Under the pieces are notes generated by a model. That model searched no databases. It saw nothing but the letters and a program-made list of their open reading frames with translations, and had not been told where the DNA came from. Both the position numbers and the translations under genes were made by a program. Positions 56,956 to 64,000 of a stretch of 64,000 bases of DNA are shown here, one piece after another; positions within the stretch are counted from its first letter, which is position 1; each line of letters starts with the position of its first letter. The DNA comes from Eublepharis macularius (taxonomy: Eukaryota > Chordata > Lepidosauria > Squamata > Eublepharidae): positions 14,466,001 to 14,530,000 of the forward strand of contig NC_072801.1 of NCBI RefSeq assembly GCF_028583425.1. Reading direction: 5' to 3'.

Positions 56956-56959
56956 TACA

Positions 56960-57715
56960 TCAGGAGGGCCTAGGTGCCATTCTATAGCTATCAGCTTTCT
57001 ACAAAAGTAGTCCTAGACGTAGTCCTAGGAATTGCACAGGCAGATCTAGCCACACTTTACAGAGGAAGCTTATCAGGAAGAGGCAGGCTTCATATTGGAG
57101 CGGGGAAATGTGCCCCACCCAGAGGTGTGGGACTGTGGTGGGCAACGGCTAGTTTTGTTTTGTTTAGAGGAATTACTTTCTGTGAGCAGCTTAGAGAGGT
57201 TTTTGTTGTTTTGGAGGCCTGTTCTTGTTTTATATTTTCCTTGGCTGCTGCTTCATCCCTGGGAAACACTCAGGTGAGTACCTCAAAATGAATGTATATG
57301 GGGCAAAAGGTTATCTCTAGAGTTATTTTCTGAGACATATCCCATTGCATTTCTCATTGTATTTAACATTTCTTGCAAAATTTACCTAATCTTGGGACAA
57401 AGCCACAATATATGTAACAATTAGGTTACAATTACAACCATGGTTTACTTGGAAGTAAGCCCCCTTGTACACAGTGGAACTTAATACCATATAAACATGC
57501 TTCGTAATCTGTCAGACTTTCAAGTGCCACAACACAATTTGTTAATTTAAAAAACTGTATTTTTTTAAGCCTCCTTAACAGCTGGAAACTCTGAAAAGGT
57601 TGAGAAAAATGGTGACAAAATAATAATTATGATAATAACTTGCTTTTCGGGGGGGGGGAGATAAAAGCTATTTTCAGCCATATAATAACAACATTTGATT
57701 TTTCAGCCATGTGAG
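56960..57715. other. Intergenic, nothing recognised
   Basis: No supported feature. A G run lies at 57649-57658. Confidence 0.35.
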
Positions 57716-57721
57716 AGACTG

Positions 57722-57956
57722 GGAGCCAAACTACAAGTGACGAATGACACAGGTTGGACGCTTGTCAGCTTCCCTCAAGTTTTGATGGGAAATGTAGGCA
57801 GCATGGCGGAATGTTGGGCAAGTGACAGTTGAAAAGTCCATTGGACAGCAGTCAGAGAGCCAAGCTGCAAGACCAGGATGCCTACATTTCCCATCAAAAC
57901 TTGAGGGAAGCTGACAAGTGTCCAACCTGTGTCGTTTGTCACTTGTAGCTTGGCCC
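57722..57956. mobile_element. Palindromic MITE, P2 family, core B
   Basis: Ends GAGCCAAACTACAAGTGACG and CACTTGTAGCTTGGCCC, arms CAGCTTCCCTCAAGTTTTG and complement. Target duplication not clear. Confidence 0.8.
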
Positions 57957-58244
57957 TCTAACTGGGGAGTGTGTGTGTGTTGTCACTTGTATTTCAGATT
58001 GGTATACCTTGATGATGTGCAAATGTATGTTTTCTTTGCAATGTTGTGAGCTTGTGGTTCTGTATTTTAATTTTTTAATGTTGCTTTTCTGTTCCTGTGG
58101 TTTGGGGATATAAATAGATATTTAAAATATGTGTTGGGAAGCTATTTTGAATGGATAAGAAAGAGCCCTTCTATCAAATCATTCCCACCCTGATGGGGAA
58201 AAAAGATTACCAAAGGCTAACCATCTTCAAACTCAGATACTTAG

Positions 58245-58375
58245 TCCAGTGGTGCTTCAAAGACTAACAGTCCAGCGTCTCTCTTCGTGACTCAGAGCTC
58301 GTTCACTAAAGCTTATGCTGGAATAAATTTTGTTAGTATTTAAGGCATCACTGGACTCCTGTTTCATATTACTGT
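58245..58375 (+). mobile_element. Penelope-type terminal repeat, family 2, diverged
   Basis: A short reversed piece (GTGGTGCTTCAAAGACTAAC) precedes a plus-strand repeat with AAAGCTTATGCTGGAATAAA and AAGGCATCACTGGACTCC. Confidence 0.5.
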
Positions 58376-58439
58376 TATGGACTTAACACGACCCAGCCAG
58401 ATTTTTTAATAGATGAGAGATTTAGTGTAACGGAACCCC

Positions 58440-58636
58440 AAGCCTAGACGTCAGGATTTTGCACGGAAGAGTATTGAGAACGGACAACAGGGACCTCTGT
58501 GGATGAAGGACCGCGTCTCCTAGCAACCACGCACTAACACCCGGAAGTGATTTGAATGTCTCTAGAAGCGGGCTGTTTTTTTCTTTTCTGTTTTGTGTTG
58601 GTTAAAGGTGCCTGTTGGAAGGAGGAGGAAGAGAAA
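58440..58636 (+). promoter_or_regulatory. Candidate promoter and noncoding first exon (PIGQ?)
   Basis: CpG-bearing, nonrepeat stretch with an RFX/X-box-like GTCTCCTAGCAAC (58515-58527) and an ETS-type ACCCGGAAGTGA (58539-58550), both common at housekeeping promoters. A strong splice donor follows: GAGAAA/GTAAGT at 58637-58642. This arrangement predicts transcription on the + strand from about 58540, a short 5' UTR exon ending at 58636, and an intron running past the window end. In mammals the gene right after NHLRC4, on the same strand, is PIGQ (GPI-anchor synthesis). The gene identity is inferred from order only. No coding exon of PIGQ is visible here. Confidence 0.5.
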
Positions 58637-58642
58637 GTAAGT

Positions 58643-59610
58643 GCAGAGGGATGGAGGGCAGTCCTTCCCTGGAGGCTGGAAGAGAAGGGTGCAAAGTGCT
58701 CCGGGGGAGGGATTGGGACCTGGGTTGTCAACTTTTGAGACTAAATCCTGTAGATGGACCTTTAATAGTGTTAAGATGTGGAGACGTTGGCAGGTGGCCG
58801 TGTGTGTCCATGCTCATTGCTGCACATTACTTCAAAAGCAAAGCAGCAATCCAGGTCATTTGACGTTCCCTGTATGGACATAAAATGGTGCGGGGGTGCA
58901 TGTTGCTGTGTGGGCTGTTGTGGTAGTGGTGTATAATATTGGTTAGCGTGTTGGTTTAGGACTGGAGAGACTCGTCTTTAAATCCCTGCTTAGCCATGTG
59001 AGTGTCCTTGGGCCAACCTGCCTCTTCTTGTGCATGCTCACTCTCTCACATGCAACCTGACCTGAATAATTATGCTTCCGGGGTCACCTTGAGACAGTCA
59101 CCCTCTCTCAACCAAACCTCTCTCTCAGGGTTGTTTTGAGGGCAAACCAGAGAAAAGGATAATTATCTGAGCATATTGAAGGAATGGGTGGGATAAAAAT
59201 GTCTTAAATAGAGACAGCAATTGGCCAGAGGTCACCCAGTAAGCTTTTGTGGCTAAGCAGGAATTGGGGTCACCCCAATGGAAGGCCATCTCTCTAACAA
59301 CTCATGGCCCTTGCTTTCTTGGATTTTATAGTTAATATATTTATGTTTTCTCAAGCATATTGTTAATACAGATTGGTCACTTTCAGATCCTCCCAAATTT
59401 CACAGAAGTTACAATGTAGCACTGGGAGCTGTGACACCTGGAATCTCGTCCTCACTCTGTCATGAAACTTGCTGGGTGACCTACCTCACAGGGTTGTTGT
59501 CTGGATTAAGATGACAGAATAGTGAACTGTTTGTGCCACCTTGAGGTCCTTGGATAATAATAATAACTGTGCTTATATACCACTGTTTTAGACAGATTAG
59601 TGCCTCACCC
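58643..59610. other. Probable intron of downstream gene, SINE remnant
   Basis: 58930-59240 resembles an old tRNA-SINE (GGTTAGCGTGTTGGTTTAGG, GACTCGTCTTTAAATCCC, GGGTTGTTTTGAGGGC). Nothing else recognised. Confidence 0.4.
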
Positions 59611-59615
59611 AGAGT

Positions 59616-59870
59616 AGGGAGCCAGTTTGGTGTAGTGGTTAAGAGCACGGGACTCTAATCTGGAGAGCCAGGTTTGATTCCCCACTCCTCCACTTGAAGC
59701 CAGCTGGGTGACCTTGGGCTAGTCACGGCTCTCTGGAGCTCTCTCAGCCCCACCCACCTCACAGGGTGTTTTGTTGTGGGGATAATAATGACATACTTTG
59801 TAAACCACTCTGAGTGGGCATTAAATTGTCCTGAAGGGTGGTATATAAATCGAATGTTGTTGTTGAACAA
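59616..59870 (+). mobile_element. Sauria-type tRNA-derived SINE
   Basis: Head GCCAGTTTGGTGTAGTGG, B box GGTTTGATTCC and tail GGTATATAAATCGAATG with (GTT)n. Near full length and close to the copy at 9024. Confidence 0.85.
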
Positions 59871-59879
59871 GTTAGTGTT

Positions 59880-60025
59880 ATTATTATCCCCACAATATAG
59901 CTGGGGAGCTGGGGCTGAGAGAAGTGGCTTACCCATGGCCACCTACTAAGCCCATGGCAGTAATGAGATTTGAACCAGTAGAGTGCTGATTCGCTGCTGA
60001 ACCACTTAACCACTGTGCTACAACA
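59880..60025 (-). mobile_element. tRNA-derived SINE, reverse copy
   Basis: The minus strand starts GTAGCACAGTGGTTAAGTGG (A-box like), then ACTGGTTCAAATCTCATTAC. The body contains GGCCATGGGTAAGCC. Confidence 0.6.
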
Positions 60026-60639
60026 GGATGGTATAAAAATATGTTACCAGATGTCCAGACAGACCTTTAGATTCCCCTCGTAGCAAAGTTTACTCTGTTT
60101 CCCCATCTCTATAGAATGGGCTGCCAGTAAGGGTAAGAACTGCTTCTTCCTGTGATGACACATCTTCAGGGGCCAGATTGCATGTAGTAGAAAACACATG
60201 GCCAAAATTTCTGTCTCCTTAGCACCATTCAGTTAAATAAACTTGGTGGTGTGATTTACTTCCATTGTGCTCAGTGTTCTCCCATGCTCTTCTCCACTTC
60301 AGGGCTCCTGCTTGTAAGCTCCATATCTTTAATTAAAGTGAAAGGAATGAATCCCTGAGCGAGCCTTGAAATTGGTTGGTTGTAACCTGCTTTTCTCACT
60401 GAGACTCAAGGCAGATTGCACAATGTAAAACAGTGCACTCAAAAGAGTGTGAGATATCTTTTTTTTTTTTTTTAATTTTTACACCAGACTATCACAAGGA
60501 AAGGGAAAGGACAAAGGGGGGTGGAAAAAGAAAAAGGGGGGGGGAATGAACTACAAACACTAAACACTACACTTCAATGTTTCCCTTCATACTGTCATAA
60601 TACAAAAATAGCTCCATAGAATAATGATGGAGTGGTTAA

Positions 60640-61554
60640 TCATACAGAAAATAAACATTTCAAATTCTGATTAAACTTTCCTCCCCCTTCTAGGTCCCGG
60701 ACGCAATTCTCTCTGTGCAACTGCTGTTGCGATGCTCTCCTCCTCCCCCCCCCCTCCGGCTCCTCCTTTTCTTCGTTCTTGGTGCAGCAGAGTTCTGGGT
60801 TTTTATTCTCAAAATCCTTTAGTTGATCTTCTGATAATATCTTATAGGCCTGATCTTTATATCTGAACCATATTCCTTCCGGGAATAACCATTTGTACTT
60901 TATTCCATGGTCCCTCAGAAGAGCTGCAAACTTTTTATATTTAAAACGCCGTTTCCGGACTAGAAATGGAACGTCCTTCAAAATCTTGACTTTCAAACCC
61001 ATAAAGTCCAAATCCGCATTGTATGAGTTATATAGGATGGTGTCCCGAATCTTTTTAGTTGAAAAGTCAATAATGATCTCACGAGGCAACTGTCGCTTTG
61101 TTGCATATTTTGAAGAAGCCCGACGGACCTCCAAAATGGCGCTTTTAACCTCTCCTTTAGTCGTCCTCGCGGGTGTCGCCAGTAGTTCCGAGACCAAATC
61201 CCACAGATCCTCATTTTCCTCCTCTTTCACGTTTTGGAGACGCAAAATTGTCTGCGTTCGTTCCACCTGTAGCCCGATCAGTTGGTTCTCCACCAACTTC
61301 AGCTCCTTTTTTGTAGCCTTCACAAGTGACGCACTTTCCAGAGCAGACTTTTCTGCCCCCCCCGCTGCTGCCTTAATGGTTTTCACCTCGCTTTCAATTA
61401 AGCCCACCCTTTGATCAGTTTCGTTCAGCTTGTCAACAAAGGGTTTTATGGCTTCCACCACCGCCCTGCGCACCAACTCTTCGAGCGACTCCCCTTTCTG
61501 CAAGGTGGCCGAGATTGACTTACCGAGAGCGGGACTTTGCTTCTTTGCTGCCAT
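60640..61554 (-). CDS. LINE-1 ORF1 protein (ORF1p)
   Basis: Open frame of 304 residues from ATG 61554 (context AAAAATGGC), preferred over the upstream in-frame ATG at 61578, which lies before a C run. Begins MAAKKQSPALGK. Residues about 20-105 form a coiled coil (LEELVRRAVVEAIKPFVDKL onward), as in trimeric ORF1p. The RRM-like domain follows (TILRLQNVKEEENEDLWDLV ... REIIIDFSTKKIRDTILYN), then the C-terminal domain (KILKDVPFLVRKRRFKYKK, IKYKWLFPEGIWFRYKD). ORF1p is the L1 RNA-binding nucleic-acid chaperone. The glycine- and arginine-rich tail (EEPEGGGRRRASQQQ) is longer than usual. No frame damage is seen. With no ORF2 partner, mobility would need proteins from another L1. Confidence 0.9.
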   Translation of the reverse strand: MAAKKQSPALGKSISATLQKGESLEELVRRAVVEAIKPFVDKLNETDQRVGLIESEVKTIKAAAGGAEKSALESASLVKATKKELKLVENQLIGLQVERTQTILRLQNVKEEENEDLWDLVSELLATPARTTKGEVKSAILEVRRASSKYATKRQLPREIIIDFSTKKIRDTILYNSYNADLDFMGLKVKILKDVPFLVRKRRFKYKKFAALLRDHGIKYKWLFPEGIWFRYKDQAYKILSEDQLKDFENKNPELCCTKNEEKEEPEGGGRRRASQQQLHRENCVRDLEGGGKFNQNLKCLFSV

Positions 61555-61951
61555 TTTTGGGGGGGGGGGCGCCAACAAAATTCTGGAACTCCACGAAGGG
61601 GAAGAGCGAGTCTTCTTCAGATCAACCTCTCCTTCACAAACGCTTGTAGAACAGAAGGGATTCGCTTGTTTACAGGCTTCCGCCTGTTTCTTTTACTTGC
61701 CATTTCTCGTTGCCCGGCGGCACTCGAGGCGCCGCGCACATCTGCCGGCCTCCATAGGGACAAACGGGCAATTCCCCCCCCGCATTGATTTTGGGGAGTT
61801 CTTCCCGCCGCGTCCCGGACCCTGGCTCCCTCCCTGGGAGTCCTGGGGGCTAATCCTTACGGATCAGCCGCCCGGTCAGGGTGCCCGGTCGTTTCCTCCC
61901 GGACCAGCCGAGAGGAGCGTCCGGCATGGCTGAGAAAACGAAACCGAATCC
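61555..61951 (-). promoter_or_regulatory. L1-type CpG-rich 5' UTR / internal promoter
   Basis: The sense strand is GC-rich with many CpG pairs (GCGCGGCGCCTCGAGTGCC, GGTCCGGGACGCGGCGG). It reaches the exact 5' target-duplication junction, so the insert is full length at its 5' end and could carry a pol II promoter typical of L1 5' UTRs. Promoter activity is inferred. Confidence 0.6.
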
Positions 61952-63430
61952 AAGAGTGTGAGATATCTAATAATGCAATGCAATAGGAGTAAGATTACAA
62001 AATTAGAAACAATGAGGAAAAAGTATCAGACAAAAATAAAGTGTAGTAACAGTTGTATAACAGATACAAGAAACAAATAATTCAAATCATGAACAGGGAA
62101 ATAGCCTACACACCTGTTCCCTTTACAGTAGCTCCATCTTGACTCATTCTGCTATGCTATGTCCTTGTCCCATCAAAAAGCCAATAGCTGTTCAACCAGA
62201 AAAAGACAATATAACTGAAAAGTGATTGCTGTTCAATACACATTGAAAACAGCAATACGACTAAAAAGTCATTGCTGTTCAATATTCATTAAAAACAGCA
62301 ATGTTTAATTGCTGCAGCTATATATTTACACGTATCCAATGTTGTATTACAATCCATGTTCGCTAACAGAGTAATTAAATGATAGTTAGAAGAGCTAACA
62401 GGCTTCTTATTCAAATGAGGATGAAGAAATGCTCAATAGCTTGTACTGAAGATTTGTCACAAGTACAAACTTTGGATCCCCTTTCTTGGCCTGTAAATTG
62501 TCCATATAAGTCAGCAAGTGGAAGTGAGTTCGTTCTAGCAAGGAAAAAATCTATGATAACATGCTACCATAACACTATAAAAACAATATGGTAACTGGTA
62601 TTGCTTAAAATATGAATATCCAAAATACATGGGCGAGCATACACGCCACCTCCCTGCCTGAAGACCATGCCATTTTTCTGCCGAAAGAAGGCTGCTAACC
62701 AGACTATAAGCACCAGTCTTCCCTAAAGCCAACAGAGAATCACAATCCAAATCAAATGAGTTCAGCTTATCTATGAGCAGGTGAACCCATCCAGGTTTAT
62801 AAGAATCTAATATTGACAGTGAGTGATTCCTTACTCTCTATATTAATTACAACCCAATATTTAATAACTGTTAACCAGGCTATAAGAGAAACAGACTTCT
62901 GGCCAGTTTCCATTAACAAGGAAGATGAAGCAATACATCTAGGACATGCTAAAATCGATCTAAGAAAATTTGTCTGAATTATGTCTGGGCATGTACCCGG
63001 AATACCAGTACACACCGGAATAGCATACAAAAACAGTGAGGTTATTTTTGCCTGAAATGCATCCTCAGAATTGCCTCTTAGCTTTTCATAAATATCTCCC
63101 TAGCGTGCAAAGCCCAAGAGAGTGAGCATTGGAATGTAACTCCCAGATATTTATAAGGTTGGACTTATTCCATAACATGACCTAAGATATTCCAGCGTAA
63201 TAATTTTGGCCTACAAGATCTAGCAAAAACTAAAACCTTGGATTTTTTGAAATTAATTACCAAGTGTTCATCAACACAATATTGAATGAAGATCTCTATT
63301 GATTTATGAAATCCCACTCTGGTTACTGATACCAGAGCTGTATCGCCTGCATATAGCATGACTAGAATCAGATGAGTCCCTAGCCTTGAAGGGTGCAAAG
63401 ACAGCAAATTCAATCTAGGGGCTAAATCGT

Positions 63431-63605
63431 TAATGTAAAGATGTATGTATAGTCATTACATACTTTTTCTTATTTTTTATGAATTTTGTTAGCTGCATTA
63501 GATTTAAAAAGTGTAATGTAAATGAAATTAGACAGGGATTTCAGCCTGGACGGTTAGGACTTCTTTTCAGGCCAAAAACAGGCACTAGGTGTTAGGGAAG
63601 TATGT
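63431..63605. other. Unassigned AT-rich spacer
   Basis: Separates the LINE fragment from the Penelope repeats. Nothing recognised. Confidence 0.35.
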
Positions 63606-63611
63606 TTATTT

Positions 63612-64000
63612 TGGTTGTTGTGGATTTTCCAGGCTGTATAGCCGTGGTCTTGGCATTGTAGTTCCTGACGTTTCGCCAGCAACTGTGACTGGCATCTTCA
63701 GAGGTGTAGCACCAAAAGACAGTGATCTCTCAGTGTCACAGTGTGGAAAAGATGTGACTGGCATCTTCAGCTGTGACTGACATCTTCAGAGGTGTAGCAC
63801 CAAAAGATCTCTCTGTGTCACAGTGTGGAAAAGATGTTGGCAGGTCATTTATATCTATTCAGGAAGGTGGGAGGAGTAGATATAAATGACCTGCCAACAT
63901 CTTTTCCACACTGTGACACTGAGAGATCTCTGTCTTTTGGTGCTACTCCTCTGAAGTTGCTAGTCACAGCTTCTGGCGAAACGTCAGGAACTACAATGCC
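63612..64000. mobile_element. Penelope-like family-1 terminal repeats, inverted pair, cut by window end
   Basis: Minus arm 63612-63870 (TGACGTTTCGCCAGCAAC, GGCATCTTCAGAGGTGTAGC) and plus arm from about 63888 (GATATAAATGACCTGCC ... GGCGAAACGTCAGGAAC). The minus arm has an internal partial duplication at 63753-63838. The right end lies outside the window. Confidence 0.75.

Larger units (their letters stand above)
60460..61951 (-). mobile_element. L1-derived element with ORF1 but no ORF2 (half-L1-like)
   Basis: A complete retrotransposed unit in reverse orientation. It is bounded by a perfect 17-bp duplication AAGAGTGTGAGATATCT (60443-60459 and 61952-61968). On its sense strand it starts with a GC- and CpG-rich 5' UTR of about 400 bp (61951-61555), then an open ORF1 (61554-60640), a 3' UTR of about 160 bp with a C/T-rich run, and an A-rich tail (plus-strand T run at 60459-60473). 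There is no ORF2, although both ends are intact. Target sense strand reads TTATT/AGATAT, a fair match to L1 endonuclease preference. The exact, undiverged duplication argues for recent insertion. Confidence 0.88.
60375..63430 (-). mobile_element. Decayed LINE (L2/CR1-like), interrupted by an L1-derived insert
   Basis: Minus-strand LINE fragment. Its reverse-transcriptase part (63413-63165) shows the catalytic-box region as MLYAGDTALVSVTRVG (usual form YADD), then YCVDEHLVINFKKSKVLVFA. The frame then breaks repeatedly, but the C-terminal domain can be followed through 63030-62540 (for example FLRSILACPRCIASSSLL and SLLSAEKWHGLQ). The 3' UTR with CTCACTGAGACTCAAGGC lies at 60375-60459, on the other side of the insert at 60460-61951. 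Dead copy. Confidence 0.7.

Noticed and set aside
52751-58400. PIGQ coding exons between NHLRC4 and the candidate promoter
   Set aside because: No translated stretch resembles PIGQ. The region is repeats and AT-rich spacer.

Overview
The window looks like a lizard (squamate reptile) chromosome segment. It carries tRNA-derived SINEs of the Sauria type, CR1 and L2-like LINE ends, an L1 ORF1, Penelope-like terminal repeats and dozens of short fold-back DNA elements. Most of the 64 kb is repeat-derived intergenic DNA. Host coding sequence covers under 4 kb and all of it lies on the + strand.

Two host genes are clear. PRR35 (a ZNF750-like proline-rich zinc-finger protein) has two coding exons, 32565-34186 and 36063-36972. 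NHLRC4 (an NHL-repeat beta-propeller protein) is a single coding exon at about 51650-52750. In mammals PRR35, NHLRC4 and PIGQ lie in this order and orientation. A small CpG cluster with RFX-like and ETS-like sites and a strong splice donor at 58515-58642 is a good candidate for the noncoding first exon of the next gene, probably PIGQ. No PIGQ coding exon was seen.

Layout: 1-32.4 kb is intergenic and packed with MITEs, SINEs, LINE tails and Penelope repeats, with no recognisable exon. PRR35 occupies 32.5-37 kb, with a repeat-filled intron. The interval 37-51 kb is intergenic, with many palindromic MITEs and two related GC-rich repeats. NHLRC4 lies at 51.6-52.8 kb, directly downstream of a nest of MITEs. 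From 53 to 64 kb come nested MITEs, the candidate promoter, a decayed LINE and, inserted into that LINE, a short L1-derived element that keeps an open ORF1, GC-rich 5' UTR, A-tail and perfect 17-bp target duplication but has no ORF2.

The most unusual points are: (1) the ORF1-only, half-L1-like insertion at 60460-61951; (2) hammerhead-ribozyme-like cores in two Penelope-type repeat families, including a 4 x 52-bp tandem array at 23465-23672; (3) sets of palindromic MITEs that share the same ends but carry unrelated palindromic cores, and one core found under two different ends; (4) insertion histories that can be read from exact target-site duplications, including a nest about 100 bp upstream of the NHLRC4 start codon. 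No database search was possible. Family names come from recognised motifs and remembered homologues.
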